From Anaerobacterium chartisolvens (GTDB lineage: Bacteria > Bacillota > Clostridia > Acetivibrionales > DSM-27016): DNA of 64,000 bases. The notes under the pieces were generated by a model. That model ran no database searches. It was not told the DNA's origin and saw only the letters and a list, made by a program, of their open reading frames with translations. Of the stretch, positions 20,225 through 28,205 are shown in pieces. A program made the position numbers and the translations under genes. The stretch's first letter is position 1, and each line of letters starts with the position of its first letter. The DNA lies in contig NZ_QPJT01000006.1 in the NCBI RefSeq assembly GCF_003337415.1, positions 1-64,000 on the forward strand, in the 5' to 3' direction.

Positions 20225-20426
20225 CAGACTGTGTGAAAACTCCAGAGTTATTTGAGAAACTGCAGCTTGCCACCGCTACGGCATCATGGGGTACGGTTCC
20301 TATGCTTTCCCTTCAGTCCTACGCTGCGCTGCGGAAGCACAGGAATCCGTCCCCAAGATTCCTTCACTACTTTTTTGCAAGAACTAAAGATTACGATTTC
20401 ATTCAAAATAGTTTTCACACAGTCTG
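20225..20426. mobile_element. 202-bp MITE with 17-bp terminal inverted repeats and ATAC target duplication
   Basis: The ends are perfect inverted repeats: CAGACTGTGTGAAAACT (20225-20241) and AGTTTTCACACAGTCTG (20410-20426). Direct ATAC repeats flank it at 20221-20224 and 20427-20430. It encodes no transposase; small ORFs in it are not convincing. The structure is that of a non-autonomous element moved by a DDE transposase elsewhere. It sits 28 bp before the GH3 start and so forms that gene's upstream region. Confidence 0.85.
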
Positions 20427-20454
20427 ATACGGAAAGGCAGGGAGACAAAATATT

Positions 20455-23106
20455 ATGGGAAAAGAGATTGACAATCAAAATAAAATTGCGGAATACAGGA
20501 ATCCCAATGCTCCACTGGAGGAGAGAATACAGGATCTTCTGCAAAGGATGACCCTTCAGGAGAAGGTCCGGCAGATGGATCAGTACTTCGGTACCGACCT
20601 TGTAGATAGGGCGCATCCTGAGCAGCATAACTGTGCCGACAGAGGGGCGGATATAGTATGGGAAAGAGTAGAGCAGACTATAGGCAGCCTGGGGGTTGGC
20701 TGTATTCATGACCTGTATGGTACGCCGGATATAAATAATGAACTGCAGAAGTATGCTGTCGAAAGAACCAGATTGGGTATTCCAATTCTGTTCAGTGAGG
20801 AAGCTCTCCATGGTTTAGGTAGGCCGGGCTGCAGTATTTTTCCGCAGCAGATTACTCTTGCGGCGACATGGAACCCTGATCTTGTATACCGGGTAGGCAG
20901 GAGCATTGCTGCCGAAACACGCTGCTGCGGAATACATGAGGTTTTTTCCCCTGTTATTGATTTAGCGAGGGACGCAAGGTGGGGCAGGCTGGAAGAGACA
21001 TATGGGGAGGACACTTACCTTTCCTCAAGAATGGCAGTTGCTATGGTTAAGGGCTTGCAAGGAGAGGATATATCTTCCTCTGACAGTGTTATAGCCGAGG
21101 TAAAGCATTTCTCAGCATACGGAATTGCTGAGGGAGGCTTAAACTGTGCGCCTGTGCGGTTGGGTCCCCATGAGCATGAAAGCTGTTTCATGCCTGTTTT
21201 TGAGGCCGCTTTTAAAGAAGCGGGGGCAATTAATGCAATGAATTCCTACAGCTCTATAGACGGCATTCCATGTGTATCAAACTCGGCACTTTTAACCGGT
21301 GTGCTGAGAAACAGGTGGAAGATGAAGGGCTTTGTAAGAGCTGATATGTGTTCGATAGTAAGGCTTTATGATACCCATGGCACTGCACACAGCCCCGAGG
21401 ATGCAATTCGGCAGGCAATAGAAGCGGGTGTGGATATGCAGTACTATGATTTTTCCCATGAGTTTTATCAAGAGTCCATCATAAAGATGGTCAGGGATGG
21501 GGTTATGAAAATGGAGACAATTGACCTCGCTGTCAGCAGGATATTAAGGGTAAAGTTTTTGCTGGGACTGTTTGAAAATCCTTATACCGACCCCGCATCC
21601 TATGAAAAGGCCATGAGGTGTGAGAAACATGGGCAGATAACCCTTCAAGCTGCCCGTGACGGGATATGCCTCCTTAAAAACAAAGGGGGACTGTTGCCTC
21701 TTAAAAAAGACTTAGGCTCTATTGCTGTCATAGGGCCAAATGCCGATGAAGCACGGCTTGGAGATTATACTCCTGTAGTTGAAGGCTTTAAGCCGGTAAC
21801 AGTTTTAGAGGGCATAAGAAAAGTGGTTGGAGCGCATACAAACGTGGAATACGTAAGAGGAGTTGGGGTGCTTGAGGAGGAGATACTACCGTTCCCTTCA
21901 GGATGGCTTAGGACTCCCGAAGGAAATGACGGATTAACGGGCGAATATTTTGACAGCAGGGATTTTACCGGCCGGCCCGTTATGGTAAGAAATGATGAGA
22001 AGATCCAATTTAGCTGGGTGTTTACCAGACCATCGGAGCTTTTGACAAAAAACAGCTATACTGTACGCTGGACGGGAAAGCTGGTTCCAGACAAGGCTTT
22101 CAAGGGATGGATAGGCACTAGAAGCTATGACAGCATGAGACTGTGGATCGATGACATGCTTTTAATAGACGGGTGGGGGCTGTACGCAAATTCAAGCCGG
22201 AGCATACCTGTTGTGCTGGAGCAGGGGAGAGAATATTCGGTGAGGCTGGAATACCTTAAGGATGCAAATGGAGCGCAGGTGTTTTTCGGCTTGTGCGACA
22301 AGTCCGATGAAATAGCTCAGGCCGTTGAAGCAGCCAGAAATGCGCAGGTTGCCATTATGGTGCTGGGAGATTCCGATGAGACGAGCGGAGAGAATATGGA
22401 TCGGTCGGATCTGTGCCTTCCCGGTAGACAATTGGAGCTGTTAAAACGGGTGTATGAGACAGGCACTCCCGTTGTACTTGTGCTTCAAAATGGACGGCCC
22501 CTTTCTCTTACATGGGAGCTTGAAAATATCCCTGCTATTTTAGAAGCATGGTTTGGAGGTGAAAAAGGGGGGCAGGCTGTCGCCGAAGTATTGTTCGGAG
22601 ATGTGAACCCGGCAGGGAGGCTCCCCGTATCATTCCCAAAATCAGTTGGACAGCTTCCCGTCAATTACAACCGCAAGCCGGGAGGCGGCATAAAATATGT
22701 TGAAGAGGATTGGGCGCCTCTTTTCCCCTTCGGATATGGCCTCAGCTATACAAGCTTTTGCTATGACAGCCTTGTGATTGACCCCCCCTGCATTTCGGCC
22801 AAAGGTAAATGCACCATTAAGCTGGAAATAGAGAACATAGGGCATATGGCCGGCGACGAGGTGGTACAGCTTTACATTCACCAGAGGTGCAGCTCTACCG
22901 TGCGCCCCTTGAAGGAGTTAAAGGGTTTTCAGAGGATAGGACTGAAGCCCGGAGAGAAAAGGACGGTATCATTTACATTGGGCTCAAAGGAGCTTAAAGT
23001 ATTAAACAGCAGATTCAGGTGGGCTGTGGAACCGGGGATATATGATGTTATGCTCGGCTCCAATTCCGCCGATGTCAGGCTTGCGGGAACACTGGAGGTG
23101 GTATGA
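20455..23106 (+). CDS. GH3 glycoside hydrolase with inserted PA14 domain
   Basis: An 883-residue cytoplasmic (no signal peptide) GH3 enzyme. The N-terminal TIM barrel carries the nucleophile Asp297 in GFVRADMCS; this sequence departs from the common SDW form. The C-terminal sandwich has the acid/base candidate Glu646 in SGENMDRSDLCLPG. A PA14 domain (about 490-620, GLTGEYFDSRDFTG) is inserted, and an FN3-like domain ends the protein (about 770-883). The family covers beta-glucosidases, beta-xylosidases and related enzymes; the exact sugar cannot be read here. In an N-glycan context a beta-xylosidase acting on plant-type glycans would fit, but that is inference. It starts just after a MITE. 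Confidence 0.88.
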   Translation: MGKEIDNQNKIAEYRNPNAPLEERIQDLLQRMTLQEKVRQMDQYFGTDLVDRAHPEQHNCADRGADIVWERVEQTIGSLGVGCIHDLYGTPDINNELQKYAVERTRLGIPILFSEEALHGLGRPGCSIFPQQITLAATWNPDLVYRVGRSIAAETRCCGIHEVFSPVIDLARDARWGRLEETYGEDTYLSSRMAVAMVKGLQGEDISSSDSVIAEVKHFSAYGIAEGGLNCAPVRLGPHEHESCFMPVFEAAFKEAGAINAMNSYSSIDGIPCVSNSALLTGVLRNRWKMKGFVRADMCSIVRLYDTHGTAHSPEDAIRQAIEAGVDMQYYDFSHEFYQESIIKMVRDGVMKMETIDLAVSRILRVKFLLGLFENPYTDPASYEKAMRCEKHGQITLQAARDGICLLKNKGGLLPLKKDLGSIAVIGPNADEARLGDYTPVVEGFKPVTVLEGIRKVVGAHTNVEYVRGVGVLEEEILPFPSGWLRTPEGNDGLTGEYFDSRDFTGRPVMVRNDEKIQFSWVFTRPSELLTKNSYTVRWTGKLVPDKAFKGWIGTRSYDSMRLWIDDMLLIDGWGLYANSSRSIPVVLEQGREYSVRLEYLKDANGAQVFFGLCDKSDEIAQAVEAARNAQVAIMVLGDSDETSGENMDRSDLCLPGRQLELLKRVYETGTPVVLVLQNGRPLSLTWELENIPAILEAWFGGEKGGQAVAEVLFGDVNPAGRLPVSFPKSVGQLPVNYNRKPGGGIKYVEEDWAPLFPFGYGLSYTSFCYDSLVIDPPCISAKGKCTIKLEIENIGHMAGDEVVQLYIHQRCSSTVRPLKELKGFQRIGLKPGEKRTVSFTLGSKELKVLNSRFRWAVEPGIYDVMLGSNSADVRLAGTLEVV

Positions 23107-23210
23107 GGAGGAGTATCACTGTAAAATTTGCTTGTATATAGAATACTGAAAGCCGTACCGGCATAAAAATATCGTATAAGAATAAATATATTGTGCGAGG
23201 TGGCCGGATA

Positions 23211-24122
23211 ATGCGGAGAGCTATAAGTCTTATTACATTATGCTTTATAATAATTTCAGTCTTTTCAGGGTGTGGTCTTCTGCAAAAAATGGGATTGCAG
23301 AAAGGGGACAGCGATGAGGTCACGCCTGTCAGCAGTATTGCCATAGGCGAGGATGAAGCCAAAAAGCTGACTGACAAGGTGCCTGTACACCTCTACTTTG
23401 CAAATGAGGACAATACCAGACTGAAGCTTGAGATAAGGTACATGCCTGTAAGCGAGGCTAAAAAAAGTGTCAACAATCTGGCGGGCAAGATTGTTGAAGA
23501 GCTTATAAAGGGGCCCTCAGAGGGGAGCGCCTTAAAGAGCACCATACCCAAGGAAGCCAAGCTTGCGTCTCCCGTAAAAATTGATGCGGAAAGCTCGACT
23601 GCCACTGTGGACTTTAATAAGGAATTTGTCAGCAAGCACCCGGGGGGCAAGGATGCCGAAAGAATTACTATTTACTCAATAGTCAATTCTCTTACTGAGC
23701 TTAAGGAGATTGAAAAGGTGAAATTCACAATCGACGGCAAGGCACAAAAGGAGTTTAAGGGAAATTTCCGGTTTGATTCCGCTTTCCCGAGAACTGCTTC
23801 ATTGATAAGCAAGGAGGTGCCGTCATCAGGGACAGCCGATTATGAGGAGGCCATACAAAATGAAGACATAATGTTAGAGCACGAGGTGGGGAATATGGAG
23901 GCGGGGGATGCAACCGTCCCTGAGAAGGATAAGAACAATGAGAACAATAAGAACAATGAGAAGGATAAGAACAATGAGAACAATAAAAACGATAAGAATA
24001 ATAAGAACGATAAAAATGATAAAAAGTCAGGAGAGGTGTATCAGGAGGAGGACGGCATAACGGAAGAAATATTTAATGAATTCGGCGGAGCTTTGGATGA
24101 AAACGGAGAAATTATGGAATAG
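23211..24122 (+). CDS. GerMN-domain lipoprotein with Asn/Lys-rich tail
   Basis: A 303-residue exported lipoprotein. The signal peptide ends in the lipobox FSGCGL. A GerMN (sporulation/germination, PF10646) domain covers about residues 60-185 (VHLYFANEDNTRLKLEIRYMPV; LIKGPSEGS; STATVDFNKEFV). The C-terminus has a hydrophilic tail with repeated N-E-N-N-K / N-D-K-N units, then an acidic end. The start ATG 23211 follows GAGGTGG; a GTG at 23193 is a possible longer start. GerMN proteins act at the envelope in sporulation or related wall processes; the exact role here is unknown. Confidence 0.88.
   Translation: MRRAISLITLCFIIISVFSGCGLLQKMGLQKGDSDEVTPVSSIAIGEDEAKKLTDKVPVHLYFANEDNTRLKLEIRYMPVSEAKKSVNNLAGKIVEELIKGPSEGSALKSTIPKEAKLASPVKIDAESSTATVDFNKEFVSKHPGGKDAERITIYSIVNSLTELKEIEKVKFTIDGKAQKEFKGNFRFDSAFPRTASLISKEVPSSGTADYEEAIQNEDIMLEHEVGNMEAGDATVPEKDKNNENNKNNEKDKNNENNKNDKNNKNDKNDKKSGEVYQEEDGITEEIFNEFGGALDENGEIME
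23928..24030 (+). repeat. Low-complexity tandem repeat coding Asn/Lys-rich tail
   Basis: Short units of the type AAGAACAATGAGAACAAT are repeated imperfectly. The reading frame is kept, giving the hydrophilic Asn/Lys/Asp/Glu tail of the GerMN lipoprotein. Length variation between strains would be expected. Confidence 0.7.
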
Positions 24123-24186
24123 AAATATACCTGCACATAGTGGTGTTAATCATTAGCCAAATGATTTTAATTATATTAGCGAATTT

Positions 24187-24213
24187 ATAGGGGGCAGACC
24201 TGCGTGTCTGCCC
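24187..24213 (+). repeat. REP-like palindrome (copy A)
   Basis: ATAG tetranucleotide (24187-24190) is followed by GGGCAGAC (24192-24199) and its complement GTCTGCCC (24206-24213). It is the same unit as those at 24984, 25046 and 37494, but with ATAG instead of GTAG at the head. Confidence 0.75.
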
Positions 24214-24336
24214 TTAAATTGCTTTTATTTTATACATCCCTGTGAGCATTATGGCTTGACTTATGGCCTTTAGAATGCATATTATATTTGTAGGGGTTTT
24301 TGTTTAATATGCGCGGGGCAGGGGTAAAATACATTT

Positions 24337-24945
24337 ATGAAAAAAGTTGAGGTTATCAGAACATACTACGAAGAGAATATGAACAAGGGACTGCCCGAAT
24401 ATAAGGTTTTAGGATGGGAAAGCGAGGAGGCTCAAAGGCTTCGTTTTAATTCGCTTATTTTTTCTGTAGACATGGCAGGCAAAAAAATACTTGATGTGGG
24501 CTGCGGCATGGGCAACCTTTTGGAATACTTAAACCTTAAAGGCATACAGGTAGATTATACAGGAGTGGATATTTTAAAAAGCATGATTGAGCAGGCCGGA
24601 AGAAAGGGCTTGAACGGTACATTTTACCATGCGGATATTTTTGAAAAAAATATTTTCCAAAATAATTCCTTCGATATCATTTATGCTTCGGGGATTTTCA
24701 ATTTGAATTTAAACAACAATAGAAAATTCTTATCAAATGCGTTAAGGCTTTTTATGGATTTGTCCAAAGAGGCGGTTGTTTTTAACCTTTTGCATCATAA
24801 ATCCCCCGACAAAGAGGAACCTTACTACTACTTTGACCCGGAGGAGGTAAAGGATATTGTGGAGGAACTGCCTCAGAGGGTTAAAACAATGAAGATAGTT
24901 GAAAACTATCTCAACAATGACTTTACCGTTGTATGCCGCAAATAA
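24337..24945 (+). CDS. Class I SAM-dependent methyltransferase
   Basis: A 202-residue protein with the Rossmann SAM-binding motif ILDVGCGMGNLLEYL (about 50-64), acidic motif II VDYTGVDI and motif IYASGIFNLNL. It matches small-molecule methyltransferases in general; I cannot name the substrate. It stands alone between REP palindromes, with only a weak ribosome site upstream of ATG 24337. Confidence 0.8.
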   Translation: MKKVEVIRTYYEENMNKGLPEYKVLGWESEEAQRLRFNSLIFSVDMAGKKILDVGCGMGNLLEYLNLKGIQVDYTGVDILKSMIEQAGRKGLNGTFYHADIFEKNIFQNNSFDIIYASGIFNLNLNNNRKFLSNALRLFMDLSKEAVVFNLLHHKSPDKEEPYYYFDPEEVKDIVEELPQRVKTMKIVENYLNNDFTVVCRK

Positions 24946-24983
24946 AAGGGACGGCGGCACTGTATCATTTTAATTGTATTATA

Positions 24984-25009
24984 GTAGGGGCAGACCTGCG
25001 TGTCTGCCC
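24984..25009 (+). repeat. REP-like palindrome (copy B), left half of an inverted pair
   Basis: GTAG (24984-24987) followed directly by GGGCAGAC (24988-24995), loop CTGCGT, and GTCTGCCC (25002-25009). It faces copy C 36 bp away, giving a BIME-like inverted pair just after the methyltransferase gene. Confidence 0.8.
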
Positions 25010-25045
25010 TAAATTGCCCACAAACATGGAATATACAGAAATTCA

Positions 25046-25071
25046 GGGCAGACACATAGGTCTGCCCCTAC
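25046..25071 (-). repeat. REP-like palindrome (copy C), right half of an inverted pair
   Basis: On the minus strand it reads GTAG (25071-25068) then GGGCAGAC, a 6-nt loop and GTCTGCCC down to 25046. It touches the stop codon region of the FmdB gene (25074). Confidence 0.8.
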
Positions 25072-25073
25072 TA

Positions 25074-25289
25074 TCAATGATTACAGCAGCCCCCGCAGGT
25101 GTGGGCGTGGGGACAGTCTCCGGCCTCCGCTTTTTTAGAATGAACTATATTAACGCTTTTAAATACCGTTTCAAGCTCGTTTGAGCCGCAGGCGGGGCAC
25201 TTTATGGTGTTGCTTTCCCTGTCGCTCATTTTGGCCATTATGTTAAACTCCTCACTGCATTTTTTGCATCTTAAATCATAAAATGGCAT
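25074..25289 (-). CDS. FmdB-family zinc-ribbon protein
   Basis: A 71-residue protein with the FmdB regulatory-protein zinc ribbon: MPFYDLRCKKC near the start and CPACGS at about 35-40, giving two CxxC knuckles. The C-terminus is Cys/His rich (DCPHAHTCGGCCNH), which could bind a further metal. The family's molecular role is unclear. The start has GGAGG on the minus strand at about 25300 (aaaacctccggg). Its 3' end abuts a REP palindrome. Confidence 0.85.
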   Translation of the reverse strand: MPFYDLRCKKCSEEFNIMAKMSDRESNTIKCPACGSNELETVFKSVNIVHSKKAEAGDCPHAHTCGGCCNH

Positions 25290-25451
25290 CTCTCAAAAAC
25301 CTCCGGGAAAATAATTTTACAACATTATATCATATTTGGATAACCAAAGCATAATTAAAAAAGACAACATCAGTGCTGCTTAAAAAAACTTGAAGTTGCC
25401 GTAATGAAATAGTAAAATGAAAAATATATATAAAGCAGGTAATGAACCGAG

Positions 25452-25496
25452 GCTTTTTAACACGGCGGATTTCCGGCATACAAGGCGTTAAAAAGC
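25452..25496 (+). promoter_or_regulatory. Hairpin in the ddl leader
   Basis: GCTTTTTAAC (25452-25461) pairs with GTTAAAAAGC (25487-25496). No T-run follows, so it is unlikely to be a terminator for ddl; a leader structure or small inverted repeat is possible. Confidence 0.35.
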
Positions 25497-25553
25497 ACCG
25501 GGGGCAGCAGGCTTATGCCTGATGCCATTAATATGCGGGGGGAGCAGGGGAGA

Positions 25554-26657
25554 ATGACGGACAAGAAAACAATTGCCGTCCTGTTCGGAGGACAGTCCTC
25601 CGAGCATGATGTTTCGAGGATTTCAGCTCAGAGCGTTATTGAAAACCTTGATAGGGATAAATACAATGTAGTGATGATAGGAATTACAAAGGAAGGCAGA
25701 TGGCTTACATATAACGGGCCTGTGGAAAAGCTGGGGAGCGGTGAATGGCAGGCAATTGCGGAAGGGTCTTCGGATACGTCCTGCCTGTGCGAAAGCAATT
25801 CTGCCGTAAGCCTTTTTAAGGCTGCCGGTGCAAAGAATGGGTGCGGAGGCATTGATGCGGTGTTTCCTGTGCTGCATGGCTGCAATGGCGAAGACGGCAC
25901 AATTCAAGGTTTTTTTGAGCTTGCGGGCATACCCTATGTCGGCTGCGGTGTTTTGGGCTCAGCGCTTGGAATGGATAAGGCATACTCGAAAATAGTTTTT
26001 GAGAAGGAAGGAATACCTCAGGGGAAGTATGTGGTGTTAAACAGAAAGCAGCTTAAACACGACATGGATTCGGCGGTAAGCGCGGTTGAGGCTGCTTTGC
26101 AGTACCCTTGCTTTGTTAAGCCCTCTAATGCGGGATCGTCTGTGGGGGTCGGGAAGGCACATGACAGGCACACGCTGGTTAATGCCTTAAATGCTGCCGC
26201 ACGGTATGACAGGAGGATACTTGTTGAGGAATTTATAGACGGGAGAGAAATTGAATGCGCTGTTTTAGGCAATGATGACGCTGTCGCTTCAACGGTTGGA
26301 GAAATAGTTCCATGCAATGAGTTCTATGATTATAACGCAAAATATATTGACGGCAATTCAAAATGCATAATTCCCGCAGACCTGCCCTGCGATACAATAT
26401 TCAAAATAAGGGAATATGCCGTCAGGGCTTTTAAGGCTCTTGACTGCTCCGGGCTTTCCAGAGTGGATTTTTTTGTGCACAAGGAGACGGGAGAGGTGTA
26501 TATAAATGAAATAAACACACTGCCCGGCTTTACCAGCATAAGCATGTACCCGAAGCTGTGGGAGGAATCCGGGGTACCATACGATAAGCTGATCGAAAGG
26601 CTTATAGAGCTTGCGTTTGAAAGATTTGAGGATAATAAGCGCTCTATTGATTGTTGA
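25554..26657 (+). CDS. ddl: D-alanine--D-alanine ligase
   Basis: A 367-residue ATP-grasp ligase that makes D-Ala-D-Ala for peptidoglycan precursors. Seen motifs: VLFGGQSSEHDVSRISA at the N-terminus, VLHGCNGEDGTIQGFFEL, KPSNAGSSVGVGKA, and metal-site EVYINEINTLPGFTSISMYP. The start ATG 25554 gives the normal N-terminus (MTDKKTIAVLFGG); the in-frame ATG 25515 would add 13 atypical residues. murI follows 38 bp downstream, making a wall-precursor pair. Confidence 0.95.
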   Translation: MTDKKTIAVLFGGQSSEHDVSRISAQSVIENLDRDKYNVVMIGITKEGRWLTYNGPVEKLGSGEWQAIAEGSSDTSCLCESNSAVSLFKAAGAKNGCGGIDAVFPVLHGCNGEDGTIQGFFELAGIPYVGCGVLGSALGMDKAYSKIVFEKEGIPQGKYVVLNRKQLKHDMDSAVSAVEAALQYPCFVKPSNAGSSVGVGKAHDRHTLVNALNAAARYDRRILVEEFIDGREIECAVLGNDDAVASTVGEIVPCNEFYDYNAKYIDGNSKCIIPADLPCDTIFKIREYAVRAFKALDCSGLSRVDFFVHKETGEVYINEINTLPGFTSISMYPKLWEESGVPYDKLIERLIELAFERFEDNKRSIDC

Positions 26658-26695
26658 GGGCTGCTTAAGGATTGCTGATTATATTTGGGGGTAAT

Positions 26696-27502
26696 ATGGA
26701 TAACAGACCTATAGGGGTATTCGATTCGGGACTTGGAGGACTTACGGTCCTTAAGGAAATTATGAGGCTGGTACCGTGTGAAAGCCTTGTTTACTTTGGG
26801 GACAGCGGGAGATCTCCTTATGGCACCAAGTCTCAGGATACCATAATAAAGTATACATTTCAGGATATAAGGTTTTTATTGAATCAGGACATAAAAATGA
26901 TAGTAATAGCGTGCAATACAGCCAGTGCGTATGGATATAAGCGGATACGGGACTGCTTTGACATACCAGTGCTGGAGGTTGTAAGGCCGGGAGCGGAGGC
27001 TGCCGTAAGAGAAAGCAGGACAAAAAAAATAGGTGTTATAGGCACTCCGGGAACTATAAGCAGCGGGGTGTACGAGAGGGCTATAACTGAAATTGACGGC
27101 AGTGTGCAGATATTTTCAAGGGCCTGTCCTCTTTTTGTTCCTCTGGCTGAGGAGGGGTGGTGGTCTAACGATATAGCTGTCAGAACGGCTGAGGAATATC
27201 TGATACCTCTTAAAAAAGAAGGGATAGACACCCTTGTACTGGGCTGCACCCACTACCCGCTGCTGCAGGGAACTATATCCGGGGTGATGGGAGACGGGGT
27301 AAGGCTTGTGAGCTCAGGGATTGAGATTGCAAGGGCAGTCGGTGATATTATAAAGGAAAGGGGCATAGGAAGGGACGAGAGGATACCTCCGGTATACAGG
27401 TACTATACCAGTGACAGCGTGGAAAAGTTTGAGGCACTCGGAGGCTCATTTCTGGAGGGTACACTGCACTCCGCGGAAAAAATAGATATAGAAAAATATT
27501 AG
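26696..27502 (+). CDS. murI: Glutamate racemase
   Basis: A 268-residue cofactor-independent racemase giving D-glutamate for peptidoglycan. Motifs: GVFDSGLGGLTVLKEI, YFGDSGRSPYGTKS, and the two catalytic cysteines in IACNTASAYG and LGCTHYPLL. ATG 26696 follows GGGGG and gives the canonical start; an in-frame ATG at 26672 adds 8 residues without support. It lies between ddl and a DUF1934 gene. Confidence 0.95.
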   Translation: MDNRPIGVFDSGLGGLTVLKEIMRLVPCESLVYFGDSGRSPYGTKSQDTIIKYTFQDIRFLLNQDIKMIVIACNTASAYGYKRIRDCFDIPVLEVVRPGAEAAVRESRTKKIGVIGTPGTISSGVYERAITEIDGSVQIFSRACPLFVPLAEEGWWSNDIAVRTAEEYLIPLKKEGIDTLVLGCTHYPLLQGTISGVMGDGVRLVSSGIEIARAVGDIIKERGIGRDERIPPVYRYYTSDSVEKFEALGGSFLEGTLHSAEKIDIEKY

Positions 27503-27542
27503 ATTATATAAGTTTAGTTTTATTTTACAGGAGGATGCTTGT

Positions 27543-27986
27543 TTGTTAAATAATTCGGGAAGTAAAAATGTTATAATCTCCGTCAGTGGGACTCAGGCTA
27601 TTATAGATCAGGGTATAAATCACGTGGAGCTGGTTACTGAAGGAAGGTATTATAAAAAGGCGGATACATACTATGCCGTTTATAAGGAAAGCGAAGTTAC
27701 GGGAATGGAGGGAACCACCACAACGCTGAAGATCTCAGACAGAAGCGTTACTCTTATGCGCTTTGGAACCGTCAACACCCAGTTTATATTTGAGCAGGGA
27801 CAAAAGCACATGTCGTATTATGATACCGTTAACGGCGCTTTTACAATAGGTATTTTCACCAATGAGGTAGATGTCAGTGTGGATGATGATGGCGGACAAA
27901 TTAAGGTGGATTATGAAATAGAAATTGACGGACAGAAGTCAGGAATAAATGACTTTATAATGGTTATAAGACAAGCGGGGGGTTAA
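27543..27986 (+). CDS. DUF1934 (YwiB-like) beta-barrel protein
   Basis: A 147-residue protein matching the DUF1934/YwiB family, a calycin-like beta-barrel of unknown function (VELVTEGRYYKKADTYYAVYKESEVTGMEGTTTTLKI split over its first strands). It uses a TTG start with AGGAGG (27529-27534) 8 bp upstream. It follows murI by 40 bp and likely shares its operon. Confidence 0.85.
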   Translation: MLNNSGSKNVIISVSGTQAIIDQGINHVELVTEGRYYKKADTYYAVYKESEVTGMEGTTTTLKISDRSVTLMRFGTVNTQFIFEQGQKHMSYYDTVNGAFTIGIFTNEVDVSVDDDGGQIKVDYEIEIDGQKSGINDFIMVIRQAGG

Positions 27987-28205
27987 TGCCGGGTACGTTT
28001 TTATTTGTGTAACATAAAAGTAAAGATACGGTAACGCGTCAGAGATAAACTTAAAATATAATTTTGCCGATAAATAATATACAGTTATATACTAATAAAA
28101 TAACAAAATGCAAAATATGGCCTAAAAGCCTAAGGCCCCTGTTAAGGCCGGCGGCGTTAGTGCTTGGAGCGGCCGTATGTGCAAGGAATTTGGGAAGGTA
28201 CATAT

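Noticed and set aside
20252-20551. Short open frame spanning the MITE and the GH3 start
   Set aside because: It overlaps GH3 in another frame, crosses the element boundary and has no family signal.
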